A stretch of DNA of 64,000 bases. It comes from Nectonema munidae (lineage: Eukaryota > Nematomorpha > Nectonematoida > Nectonematidae). The notes beneath the pieces are model-generated. The model saw only the letters and a program-made list of their open reading frames with translations, was not told the origin of the DNA and did not search any database. Below, piece by piece: positions 35,031 through 47,726 of the stretch. Position 1 is the stretch's first letter; each line of letters starts with the position of its first letter. Position numbers and translations under genes: made by a program. The stretch spans positions 1 to 64,000 of the forward strand of contig JAUIRK010000936.1 in the NCBI GenBank assembly GCA_030549495.1. The letters are read 5' to 3'.

Positions 35031-38000
35031 TGTATCTGCCTGTGTTTAAGTGCTCCCTGTTTCTGCTTGCCTATTATTTAAGTCCTACCTGTGCTTAAGT
35101 GCTCCTTGTTTATGCCTTCCTGTGTTTGGGTGTTCCCTGTTTGTGCCTTCCTGTGTTTGAGTGCCCTCTGTTGGTGCTTGCCTGTGTTCCTGCCTTTGTT
35201 TGAGTGCTCCCTGTTTTTGCCTTTATGTGCTTCCTGTGTTTGAGTCCCCTCTGTTGGTGCTTGCCTGTGTTAAAGTGTTCCCTTTTTCTGCCTGAATCTG
35301 TTTAAGTTCTACCTGTTTGTGCTTGCATGTGTTTAAGTTTTCCCTGTTTGTGCCTGCCTCTGTTTAAATCCTCCCTGTTTGTGCCTGCCTGTGTTTGAGT
35401 GCTCCCTGTTTGTGCCTGCCTGTGTTTGAGTGCTCCCTGTTTGAACCTGCCTGTGTTTGAGTGCTCTTTATTTGTGTGTGCCTGTGTTATAGTGTCCCAT
35501 GTTTGAGTCCCTCTTGTTTTTGCCTGTTTGTGCCTTCCTGTGTTTGAATACCCCTTGTTGGTGCTTGCCTGTGTTAAAGTACTCCCTTTTTGAGCCTGAA
35601 TCTGTTTAAGTGCTCCCTCTTTGTGCCTGCCTGTGTTTAAGCCCACCCTGTATGTACCTGCGTGTTTTGGGTTTTCCCTCTTCGAGCCATTGTTTGAACC
35701 TGCCTGCGTTTGAGTGCTCCGTGTTTGTGTCTGCCTGTGTTATAGTACCCCATGTTTGAGTGCCTCCTGTTTATGCCTGATTGTGTTTGAATGCCCCCTG
35801 TTGGTGTTTGCCTCTGTTAAAGTGCTCCCTTTTTGTGCCTGTCTCTGTTTAAGTGCTCCCTGTTTGTGCCTGCCTGTGTTTAAGTCAACCCTGTTTGTGC
35901 CTGCGTGTGTTGGGTTCTCCCTGTTTGAGTGCCTGCCGGTGTTTAAGTGCTGCTTGTTTCTGCTTGACTATTGTTTAAGTCCTATCTGTGTTTAAGTGCT
36001 CCTTGTTTGTGCCTGCCTGTGTTTGGGTGCTCCTTGTTGATAGAGTGCTCGTTGTTGTTCCTGCCTGTGTTTGAGTGCTCCCTATTTTGCCTGTGTGTGT
36101 TTGAGTGCCCTCTGTTGATATTTGCCTGTGTTTAAGTGTTCCCTTTTTCTGCCTAAATCTGTTTATGTGCTTGCATGTCGTTAAGTCCACCCTGTTTGTG
36201 CCTGCCTGTATCGGGTGCTCGCTGTGTTTGAGTGCTCCCTTTTTGAGCTTGCCTGTGTTTGAGTGCTCCTTGTTTGTGTCTGCCTGTGTTATAGTGCCCC
36301 ATGTTTATGCCTGCTTGTGTTTGAATACCCCCTGTTGGTGTTTGCCTGTGTTAAAGTTCTCCCTCTTTGTGCCTGTTTCTGTTTAAGTGCTCCCTGTTTG
36401 TGCCTGCCTGTGTTTAAGTCAACCCTATTTGTCCCTGCGTGTGTTGGGTTCTCCCTGTTTGAGTGCCTGCTTATGTTTAAGTGCTCCTTTGTTCTGCTTT
36501 AATATTGTTTAAGTCCTACATGTGTTTAAGTGCTCCTTGTTTGTGCCTGCCTGTGTTTGGGTACTCCCTGTTGATAGAGTGATCGTTGTTTGTTCATGCC
36601 TATGTTTGAGTGCTTCCTATTTTGCCTATGTGTGTATGAGTGCCCTCTGTTGGTACTTGCCAGTGTTTAAGTGTTCCCTTTTTGTGCCTAAATCTGTTTA
36701 AGTGCTTGCATGTGGTTAAGTCCACACTGTTTGTGCCTGCCTGTGTCGGGTGCTCGCTGTGTTTGAGTGCCTGCCTGTGTTTAAGTGCTCCCTTCTCTCC
36801 TTGTCCTCGTTGTTTGTGTCTGACTGTGTTTGGATGCTCCCTGTTGATTTAGTGCTCGTTGTTTGTTAATGCCTGTGTTTGAGTGCTCTCTGTTTGTAAC
36901 TGCTGGGTTTGAGTGTTACCTATTTGCGCTTACCTGTGTCTAAGTGCTCGCTGTTTTTGCCTGCCTGTGTTTAATTCCACCTTGTTTGTGCTTGCGTATG
37001 TTGGGTTCTCCCTATTTGAGTGCCTGCCTGTGTTAAGTGCTCCCTATTTCTGCCTGCTTAATGTTTAAGTCCTTCCTGTGTTTAAGTGCTCCTTGTTTGT
37101 GCCTGACCGTGTTTGGGTGCTTCCTGTTGATTGAGTGCTCGTCGTTTGTTCCTGCCTGTGTTTGAGTGCTCCCTGTTTTTGCCTGTATGTGCTTCCTGTT
37201 TGTGCCTTCCTGTGTTTGAATGCCCTCTGTTGGTGCTTGCCTGTGTTAAAGTACTCCATTTTTGAGCCTGAATCTGTTTAAGTGCTCCCTGTTTGTGCCT
37301 GCCTGTGTTTAAGTCCACCCTGTTTGTACCTGCGTGTGTTGGGTTATCCCTGTTTGAGCCCTTGTTTGAACCTGCCTGCGTTTGAGTGCTCCGTGTTTGT
37401 GTCTGCCTGTGTTATAGTGCCCCATGTTTGAGTGCCTCCTGTTTATGCCTGCTTGTGTTTGAATGCCCCCTGTTGGTGTTTGCCTGTGTTAAAGTGCTCA
37501 CTTTTTGTGCCTGTCTCGGTTTAAGTACTCCCTGTTTGTGCCTGCCTATGTTTAAGTCAACCCTATTTGTGCCTTCCTGTGTTTGAATGCCCCTTGTTGG
37601 TGCTTGCCTGTGTTAAAGTACTCCCTTTTTGAGCCTGAATCTGTTTAAGTGCTCCCTGTTTGTGCCTGCCTGTGTTTAAGTCCACCCTGTTTGTACCTGC
37701 GTGTGAGCCCTTGTTTGAACCTGCCTGCGTTTGAGTGCTACGTGTTTGTGTCTGCCTGTGTTATAGTGCCCCATGTTTGAGTGCCTCCTGTTTATGCCTG
37801 CTTGTGTTTGAATGCCCCCTGTTGGTGTTTGCCTGTGTTAAAGTGCTCTCTTTTTGTGCCTGCCTGTGTTTGAGTGCTCCCTGTTTGTGCCTGCCTGTGT
37901 TTGAGTGCTCCCTTTTTGAGCCTGCCTGTCTTTGAGTGCTCCTTGTTTGTGTCTGCCTGTGTTATAGTGCCCCATGTTTGAGTGCCTCCTGTTTATGCCT

Positions 38001-41000
38001 GCTTGTTTTTGAATGCCCCCTGTTGGTGCTTGCCTGTGTTAAAGTGCTCCCTTTTTGCGCCTGCATGTGTTTAAGTCAACCCTGTTTGTGCCTGCCTGTG
38101 TTTGAGTGCTCCCTGTTTGAGCCTTCCTGTGTTTGAGTGCTCCTTGTTTGTGTCTGCCTGTGTTATAGTGCCCCATGTTTGTGCCTGCCTCTGTTTGAGT
38201 GCCTCCTGTTGTTTGAGTGCTCCCTGTTTGTGTCTGTCTGTGCTTGAATGCCCCATATTTGTGCCTGCCTATGTTTGAGTGCCTTCTGTTTGTGCCTGCC
38301 TGTGTTTGTGTCCTCCTTGTTTGTGCGTTCCTGTGTTTGTGTGGCCCCTGTAGGTGTTTACCTGTTTTAAAGTGAACCCCTTTTCTGCCTGAATCTGTTT
38401 AAGTGCTCCCTGTTTGAACTTGCCTGTGTTTGAGTGCTCCTTATTTGTGTGTGCCTGTGTTATAGTGTCCCATGTTTGAGTCCCTCTTGTTTTTGCCTGT
38501 TTGTGCCTTCCTGTGTTTGAATGCCCCTTGTTGATGCTTGCCTGTGTTAAAGTACTCCATTTTTGGCCTGAATCTGTTTAAGTGCTCCCTGTTTGTGCCA
38601 GCCTGTGTTTAAGTCCACCCTGTTTGTACCTGCGTGTGTTGGGTTATCCCTGTTTGAGCCCTTGTTTGAACCTGCCTGTGTTTGAGTGCTCCGTGTTTGT
38701 GTCTGCCTCTGTTATAGTGCCCCATGTTTGAGTGCCTCCTGTTTATGCCTGCTTGTGTTTGAATGCCCCCTGTTGGTGTTTGCCTGTGATAAAGTGCTCT
38801 CTTTTTGTGCCTGTCTCTGTTTAAGTGCTACCTGTTTATGCCTGAATGTATTTAAGTCAACTCTATTTGTGCCTGCGTGTGTTGGGTTCCCCTGTTTGAG
38901 TGCCTGCCTGTGTTTAAGTGCTCCTTGTTTCTGCTTGACTATTGTTTAAGTCCTACCTGTGTTTAAGTGCTCCTTGTTTGTGCCTGCCTGTGTTTGGGTG
39001 CTCCCTGTTGATTGAGTGCTCGTTGTTGTTCCTGCCTTGTTTGAGTGCTCCCTATTTTGCCTTGTGTTTGAGTGCCCCTGTTGGTACTTGCCTGTGTTTA
39101 AGTGTTTCCCTTTTGTTGCCTAAATCTGTTTAAGCTGTTTGCATGTGGTTAAGTCCACCCTGTTTGTGCCTGCCTGTGTCTCTGCTGTGTTTGAGTGCTC
39201 CCTTTTTGAGCCTGCCTGTGTTTGAGTGCTCCTTGTTTGTGTCTGCCTGTGTTATAGTGCCCCATGTTTGAGTGCCTCCTGTTTATGCCTGCTTGTGTTT
39301 GAATGCCCCCTGTTGGTGTTTGCCTGTGTTAAAGTGCTCCCTTTTTGTGCCTGTCTCTGTTTAAGTGCTCCCTGTTTGTGCCTGCCTGTGTTTAAGTCAA
39401 CCCTATTTGTGCCTGCGTGTGTTGGGTTCCCCTGTTTGAGTGCCTGCCTGTGTTTAAGTGCTCCTTGTTTCTGCTTGACTATTGTTTAAGTCCTACCTGT
39501 GTTTAAGTGCTCCTTGTTTGTGCCTGCCTGTGTTTGGGTGCTCCCTGTTGATAGAGTGCTCGTTGTTTGTTCCTGCCTGTGTTTGAGTGCTCCCTATTTT
39601 GCCTATGTGTGTTTGAGTGCCCTCTGTTGGTACTTGCCTGTGTTTAAGTGCTCCCTTTTTGTGCCTAAATCTGTTTAAGTGCTTGCATGTGGTTAAGTCC
39701 ACCCTGTTTGTGCCTGCCTGTGTCTTGTTGCTCTGTTTGTGCCTGCCTGTGTTTAAGTCTCCTTCTTCCCTTGTCTTTTGTCTGTGTTTGGATGCTCCCT
39801 GTTGATTTAGTGCTCGTTGTTTGTTACTGCCTGTGTTTGAGTGCTCCTGTTTGTAACTGCCTGTGTTTGAGTGCTACCTTTTTGTGCTTACCTGTGTCTA
39901 AGTGCTCCCTGTTTGTGCCTGCCTGTGTTTAATTCCACCCTGTTTGTGCTTGCGTATGTTGGGTTCTCCCTATTTGAGTGCCTGCCTGTGTTTAAGTGCT
40001 CCCTGTTTGTGCTTGTTTAAGTCCCCTTTTATGTGTTTGAGTGCTCCTTGTTTGTTCCTGCCTGTGTTTGAGTGCTCCCTGTTTTTGCCTGTGTGTCCTG
40101 CCTGTGTTTGAGTGCTCCCTGTTTGTGCCTTCCTGTGTTTGAGTGCCCTCTGTTGGTGCTTGCCTGTGTTAAAGTGCTCCCTTTTTGTGCCTGAATCTGT
40201 TTAAGTGCCCCTGTTTAGTTGCATGTGTTTAAGTGCTCCCTGTTTGTGCCTGCCTGTGTTTAAGTCCTCCCTGTTAGTGCCTGCCTGTGTTTGAGTGCTC
40301 CCTTTTTGAGCCTGCCTGTGTTTGAGTGCTCCTTGTTTGTGTCTGCCTGTGTTATAGTGCCCCATGTTTGAGTGCCTCCTGTTTATGCCTGCTTGTTTTT
40401 GAATGCCCCCTGTTGGTGCTTGCCTGTGTTAAAGTGCTCCCTTTTTGCGCCTGCCTGTGTTTAAGTCAACCCTGTTTGTGCCTGCCTGTGTTTGAGTGCT
40501 CCCTGTTTGAGCCTTCCTGTGTTTGAGTGCTCCTTGTTTGTGTCTGCCTGTGTTATAGTGCCCCATGTTTGTGCCTGCCTCCTGTTGTTTGAGTGCTCCG
40601 TGTTTGTGTCTGTCTGTGCTTGAGTGCCCCATATTTGTGCCTGCCTGTGTTTGAGTGCATTCTGTTTGTGCCTGCCTGTGTTTGTGTCCTCCTTGTTTGT
40701 GCGTTCCTGTGTTTGTGTGCCCCCTGTAGGTGTTTACCTGTTTTAAGTGCTCCCTTTTTCTGCCTGAATCTTTTGGTGCTACCTGTTTGTGCTTGCATGT
40801 GTTTAAGTTTTCCCTGTTTGTGCCTGCCTCCTGTTTGTGCCTTCCTGTGTTTGAATGCCCCTTGTTGGTGCTTGCCTGTGTTAAAGTACTCCATTTTTGA
40901 GCCTGAATCTGTTTAAGTGCTCCCTGTTTGTGCCTGCCTGTGTTTAAGTCCACCCTGTTTGTACCTGCGTGTGTTGGGTTTTCCCTGTTTGAGCCCTTGT

Positions 41001-43426
41001 TTGAACCTGCCTGCGTTTGAGTGCTCCTTGTTTGTGTCTGCCTGTGTTATAGTGCCCCATGTTTGAGTGCCTCCTGTTTATGCCTGCTTGTGTTTGAATG
41101 CCCCCTGTTGGTGTTTGCCTGTGTTAAAGTGCTCCCTTTTTGTGCCTGTCTCTGTTTAAGTGCTCCCTGTTTGTGCCTGCCTGTGTTTAAGTTAACCCTG
41201 TTTGTGCCTGCGTGTGTTGGGTTCTCCCTGTTTGAGTGCCTGCCTGTGTTTAAGTGCTCCTTGTTTATGCTTGACTATTGTTTAAGTCCCTACCTGTGTT
41301 TAAGTGTTCCTTGTTTGTGCCTGCCTGTGTTTGAGTGCTCCCTGTTGATAGCCTGCCTGTGTTTGTTCCTGCCTGTGTTTTGTTGTGTTTGAGTGCCCTC
41401 TGTTGGTACTTGCCTGTGTTTAAGTGCTCCCTTTTTGTGCCTAAATCGTATGCTTGCATGTGGTTAAGTCCACCCTGTGTCGGGTGCTCGCTGTGTTTGA
41501 GTGCTCCTTTTTTGAGCCTGGCTGTGTTTGAGTGCTCCTTGTTTGTGTCTGCCTGTGTTATAGTGCCCCATGTTTGAGTGCCTCCTGTTTATGCCTGCTT
41601 GTGTTTGAATGCCCCCTGTTGGTGTTTGCCTGTGTTAAAGTGCTCCCTTTTTGTGCCTGTCTCTGTTTAAGTGCTCCCTGTTTGTGCTTGCCTGTGTTTA
41701 AGTCAACCCTGTTTGTGCCGCTTGCCTGTGTTTAAGTCAACCCTGTTTGTGCTTGCGTGTGTGGGGTTCTCCCTTTTTGAGTGCCTGTCTATGTTTAAGT
41801 GCTCCTTGTTTCTGCTTGACTATTGTATAAGTCCTACCTGTGTTTAAGTGCTCCTAGTTTGTGCCTGCCTGTGTTTTGGTGATCCCTGTTGATAGAGTGC
41901 TCGTTGTTTGTTCCTGCCTGTGTTTGAGTGCTCCCTATTTTGCCTATGTGTTTGAGTGCTCCCTATTTTGCCTATGTGTTTGAGTGCCCTCTGTTGGTAC
42001 TTGCCTGTGTTTAAGTGTTCCCTTTTTGTGCCTAAATCTGTTTAAGTGCTTGCATGTGGTTAAGTCCACCCTGTTTGTGCCTGCCTGTGTTTAAGTGCTC
42101 CCTTTTCTATTTGCCCTCGTTGTTTGTGTCTGACTGTGTTTGGATGCGCCCTGTTGATTTAGTGCTCGTTGTTTGTTAATGCCTGTGTTTGAGTGCTCTC
42201 TGTTTGTAACTGCCTGCGTTTGAGTGTTACCTGTTTGCGCCTGCCTGTGTCTAAGTGCTCGCTATTTGTGCCTGCCTGGGTTTAATTCCACATTGTTTGT
42301 GCTTGCATATGTTGGGTTCTCCCTATTTGAGTGGTGCTTGCCTGTGTTAAAGTGCTCCCTTTTTGTGCCTGAATCTGTTTAAGTGCTCCCTGTTTGTGCC
42401 TGCCTGTGTTTCTCCCTGTGTTTGAGTGCTCCTTGGGTGTCTGCGTGTGTTATAGTGCCCCATTTTTGTGCCTGCCTCTGTTTGAGTGCCTCCTGTTTTT
42501 GCCTGCCTGTTGTTTAACTGCTCCCTGTGTTATAGAACCCCGTATTTGTGCCTGCCTGTTGTTTAAGTGCTCCCTATTTGTGTCTGCCTGTGTTTGAGTT
42601 CTCCTTGTTTGTGCGTTCCTGTGTTTAAGTGCCCCCTGTTTCTGCTTGCCTATTGTTTAAGTTCTACCTGTGTTTAAGTGCTCCTTGTTTGTGCCTGACT
42701 GTGTTTGGGTGCTCCCTGTTGATTGAGTGCCCGTTATTTGTATCTGCCTGTGTTGTGCTCCTGTTTTGCCTGTATATGTTTGAGTGCTTCCTGTGTTTAA
42801 GTCCAGCCTGTTTGTGTATGCCTGCCTCCGGTTGTTTAAGTGCCCCCTGTTTGTGCCTGCCTGTATTATAGTGCCCAATGTTTGTGCCTGCCTCTATTTG
42901 AATGTCTCCTGTCTTTGCCTGTTTGTGTCACCTGTGTTTAAGTCCTCCTTGTTTGTGCGTTCCTGTGTTTGAGTCCCCCTGTTGGTGCCTGCTTGTGTTT
43001 AAGTGCTCCTCGTTTCTGCTTTCCTATTGTTTAAGTCCTACCTGGGTTTAATTGTTTCTTGTTTGTGCCTGACCGTGTTTGGATGCTCCCTGTTGATTGA
43101 GTGCTCGTCGTTTGTTCCTGCCTGTGTTTGAGTGCTTCCTGTTTTTGCCTGTATATGCTTGAGTGCTTTTTGCTTGTGCCTTCCCGTGTTTGAGTGCCCT
43201 CAGCTTGTGCTTGCCTGTGTTAAAGTGCTCCCTTTTTGTGCCTGAATCTGTTTAAGTGCTCCCTGTTGGTGCCTGAATGTTGTTTAAGTGCCCCTGTTTA
43301 TGCCTACCTGTGTTTAAGTGCCCCCTGTTGGTGCTTGTTTGTGTTAAAGTGCAACCTTTTTGTGACCGAATCTGTTTAATTACTCCATTTGTGCCTGCAT
43401 GTGTTTAGGTGTCCCCTGTTCGCGCA
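35031..43426 (+). repeat. 31-bp minisatellite, longest array (unit 6)
   Basis: About 8.4 kb. Up to about 38,950 it follows the long-array order (35302 resembles 2552, 36105 resembles 3355, 38686 resembles 6698) with some deletion. Beyond that it continues with partly degenerate blocks not seen in other units, including ragged segments near 38,990-39,190, 39,720-40,240, 41,290-41,490 and 42,400-42,800. It ends in the same minisatellite block that elsewhere flanks the Merlin insert, but the insert is absent near 42,921-43,008. Confidence 0.9.
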
Positions 43427-44599
43427 TGTTTATTCAAAGATGATGGGTACCTCCCGTAAATTGTTCCACTGTAAACATTATTGGTACACCTAATAATTAT
43501 TGATATCCCACAGAAGGATCATTAGTAGATATAAAGATACATTTTACACGCAAAGATATGATAATTTACATAATAAATGAATTAGCAAATTAAATTATCA
43601 TCCAAATTAGTGGACAATATAAAATAAAATATGAGAATAATTTATGGTTAACTATATAAAATCTTAATCAAAAGTAGATAGATGTTTATTTAAATTAAAA
43701 ATAAATTTGTACGAATCTAATGAAATCTTTTAAAACTTAATAATTAAAATAATACAATTAAGAAAAAAAATTTTAACTAAATAACTTAGTTTAAAGAAAA
43801 TCGACTATTATTTACACCTTACATATTTAAAAATTATCTATATTGGTTATCTTTTATAGTAATCAGAATATTAATACTAATAAAATAAAAACCCTGTTTT
43901 ATTAAAAATATAAATTTAAAATAGTAACAAACAAACTAATTATCTTTCTTGAAAGAAAGAATTTATTGGAAAAAATGTACAATTTAGAATAAAAAATTAC
44001 AGTAGTATTCAGTAGTTGAGCTTCTTTATTTCTTTCTTAGAGAAGATTTCTTTATTTCTTTCTTTTTTCTCAAGAAATTTCTTGAGAAGGGTAGGTATAA
44101 AATAAGCTGATAAAAGTAAAGCCTTGAGTTTTGAAAAGTAAAAATTTGTCCTTATTTTTGTTAACTCGATGTCAATAATGTCCATGCGAACAAATTTATA
44201 AAATATTTAAAATATATTTAATTTTTCAAAAATATTTAGTAAAATTTTTAATTTCTTTAAAATTTAAAAGCATATTTCATTTTATTTTGTTTTTAACAAT
44301 GCTCTTTATTCAAAATATGAATTAAAATATATATTACTAGAAATTGTAAGTTCTCTTGTATTTGATCATTATCACATAGCATACACTGTGTGAAAGACAG
44401 GTTTCGGTGATTGAAACCTCACCAATTCCACTTTTGGGTTCAAACTATAAGGTTTGAACTGGCATTAGTGACTACGGATGGGCATAAATAATTGAAAGAC
44501 TTTTTAACCCCCTTGAAATCCCGTTTTTTCTTTTGTACTCCCCCTTGTAAGGGCTATTCACCCCTTTTAAATTCCCTATTTTTCACCGCCCCCTCTGAC
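43427..44599. repeat. AT-rich spacer block, copy 7 (diverged)
   Basis: Seventh and most diverged AT-rich block. It lacks about 18 bases near the start and has many substitutions and small indels against copies 1-6. The (CTTT)n region is rearranged with TTTA interruptions. The first hairpin is intact, while the second has a mismatch in its right arm (AAGGTTTGAAC). This is the edge copy of the array. Confidence 0.88.
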
Positions 44600-47500
44600 T
44601 GTGCCTGCCTGTGTTTAAGTACTCCCTGTTTCTGCTTTTCGCCTTGCTTGTGCCTAATTGTGTTTATGTGCTACTTGTATGTGCAAGCATGTTGTTTGAG
44701 TACTCCCTGATTGTGTTTGTACTTCCTGTTGTTTTTTCTCGTTATTTGTTACTGTCTGTGTTTGAGTGCCCGATGTTTTTGCCCGCCTGTGTTTGAGTGC
44801 CCGATGTTTTTGAGTGCTCTCTGTTTGTAACTGCTAGTGTTTGAGTGTTACCTGTTTTTGCCTGCGTGTGTTTAAATGTTCTCTGTTTGTGCCAGCCTGT
44901 TGTTTGAGTGCCCCCTGTTTGGCCTGTCTTTGTTTGAGTGCCCCATGTTTGTGTCTGCCTGTGTTTGAGTGCTCCCAGTTTCTGCCTTCCTGTGTTTGAG
45001 TGCCCCCTGTTGTTGCTTACTTTGGATAAAGTGCTCCCTGTTTATTCCTGAATCTATTTAAGTGATCCCTGTTTGTGCCTGCATGTGTTTAAGTGTTCCC
45101 TGTCTGTGCCTGCCTGTGTTAGAGTGCTCCCTGTTTGTGCCTTCCTGTGTTTGAGTGCCCCTGTTGCTGCTTGCCTTGGATAAAATGCTCCCTGTTTATT
45201 CCTGAATCTGTTTAAGTGATCCCTGTTTGGGCCAGCATGTGTTTAATTGTTCCCTTCCTGTCTTAGAATGCCCCCTGTTGTTTAAAGGCTACCTGTTTGT
45301 GTCTGTCTTTGTTTAAGTGCTCCTTGTTTGTGCCTGCTTGTCTTTGAGTGCCCCGTTTGTGCCTGCCTGTGTTTAAGTGCTCCCTGTTTGTGCCTGCCTG
45401 TGTTAGAGTGCCCCCTGTTAGTGCCTGCCTGTTATTAAGTGCTCCCTGTTTATACTGGCCTATTGTTTAAGTCTTACCTGTGTTTAAGTGCTCCTTGCTA
45501 GTGCCTGATTGTGTTTAAGTACTACTTGTATGTGCAAGCATGTTGTTTGACTCCTCCCTGTTTGTGCCTGACTGTGTTTAGGTGCTCTATGTTTGTACCC
45601 CCTGTTGTTTTTTGCTCGTTATTTGTTCCTGGCTTTGTTTGAGTGCCCGATGTTTTTGCCTGCTTGTGTTTGAGTGCTCTCTGTTTGTAGATGCTTGTGT
45701 CTGAGTGTTACCTGTTCTTGCCTACTTGTGTTTAAATGTTCTCTGTTTCTGCCAGCCTGTTGTTTGAGTCCCACTGTTTGTGTTTTCCTGTGTTTGAGTG
45801 CTCACTGTTCGTGCCTGCCTGTGTTTGGCGCCGCATGTTTGTGCCTGCCTGGGTTTGAGTGCTTATTGTTTGTGCCTGTCTGTTGTTTAAGTCCTACAAG
45901 TTTGTGCCTGCATGTGTTTAAGTGCTCGTTATTTATGCGAGCATTTTGTTTGAGTGCTTCCTTTTTGTGCCTTCCTGTGTTAAAATGCCCCCTGTTTGCG
46001 CCTATCTGGCAAGCATGGTGTTTGAGTCCTCTCTGATTGTGTTTGGGTGCTCCATGTTTGTACCTCATGTTGTTTTTTGCTCGTTATTTGTTCCTGTCTG
46101 TGTTTGAGTGCCCGATGTTTTTGCCCGCCTGTGTTTGAGTGCCCGATGTTTTTGAGTGCTCTCTGTTTGTACCTGCTAGTGTTTGAGTGTTACCTCTTTT
46201 TGCCTGCTTGTGTTTAAATGTTCTCTATTTGTGACAGCCTGTTGTTTGAGTGCCCCCTGTTTGTGCCTGTATTTGTTTGAGTGCCCCATGTTTGTGTCTG
46301 CCTGTGTTTGAGTGCTCCCTGTTTGTGCCTTCCTGTGTTTGAGTGCCCCCTTTTGCTGCTTGCCTTGGATAAAGTGCTCCCTGTTTATTCCTAAATCTGT
46401 TTAAGTGATCCCTGTTTGTGCCTGCATGTCTTTAAGTGTTCCCTGTATGTGCCTGCCTGTGTTAGAGTGCTCCCTGTTTGTGCCTTCCTGTGTTTGAGTG
46501 CCCCCTGTTGCTGCTTGCCTTGGATAAAATGCTCCCTGTTTATTCCTGAATCTGTTTAAGTGACTCCTGTATTGTGCCTGCATGTGTTTAATTGTTATCC
46601 CCTATTGATTTTTGCTCGTTATTTGTTCCTGTCTGTGTTTGAGTGCCCGATGTTTTTGCCTGCCTGTGTTTGAGTGCCCGATGTTTTTGCCTGCCTGTGT
46701 TTAAGTGCTCTCTGTTTGTACCTGCTTGTGTTTGAGTATTATCTTTTGTTGCCTACTTGTGTTTAAATGTTCTCTGTTTGTGACAGCCTGTTGTTTGAGT
46801 GCCGCCTGATGTTTAAGTGCTCCCTGTTGTTTAAGTGATGCCTATTTGTGCCTGCCTGTATTTGAGTGCCCCATGTTTGTCCCTGCCTGTGTTTGAGTGC
46901 TTACTGTTAGTGCCTGCATGTTGTTTAAATCCTACCAGTTTGTGACTGCATAAGTGCTCGTTATTTGTGCCAGCATTTTGTTTGAGTGTTCCCTGTTGGT
47001 ACCTGCCTGTTTTTGGGTGCTCCATGTTTGTACTCCCTGTTGTTTTTTGCTCTCTATTTGCTCCTGCCCCATGTTTGTCCTGCCTCCTTTTTATGCCAGC
47101 CTGTGTTTGAATGCTTACTGTTTGTGCCTTCTTGTGTTTGAGTGCCCCCTTTTAATGCTTGCCTGTGTTAGAGTGCTCCCTTTTTGTTCCTGAAACTTTT
47201 TAAGTGCTTTCTGTTTGCTTCTGCATGTGTTTAAGTGTTCCCTGTTGGTGCCTGCCTGTTTTTGATTGCACTTTGTTTATAGCTCCCTGTGTTTGAGTGC
47301 CCCTGTTGGTGTCTGTCTGTGTTTAAGTACTCCCTGTTTATGCCTGCCTATTTTTAAGTACTACCTTTGTTTAAGTGCTCCTTGTTTGTGCATGGATGTG
47401 TTTAGGTACTCGTTATTTGTGGCTGCCTGTTGTTTGAATAATATTTGTTTGTGCCCATCTCTGTTTAAGTTTTACTTGTTTGTACCTGCCTGTGTTTGAG

Positions 47501-47726
47501 TGCCTCCTATTTGTGCTAGCCTGTGTTTAAGTGCTCTCTCTTTGAGCATTTCTGTTGTTTGAGTGCTCCATGTGTGTCTGTCTCTCTTTAAGTGATCCTT
47601 GTTGGTGCCGGCATGTTTTTGGGTGTCCCCTATTGGTGCCTGCCTATGTTTGAGTGCTCTCTGTTTGGAACTGCTGTTTTTGAGTGCTGCCTATCTCTGT
47701 TTTGGTGCTAAGTGTTTGTGATTGCC
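44600..47726 (+). repeat. Degenerate 31-bp minisatellite at array edge
   Basis: About 3.1 kb of 31-bp-derived units with much greater variation than the core array, such as GTTGTTTGAGTGCC and CCCGATGTTTTTGCC. There are a few local duplications: the stretches near 44,730-45,060 and 46,060-46,400 resemble each other. No Merlin insert or AT-rich block interrupts it. Confidence 0.9.
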
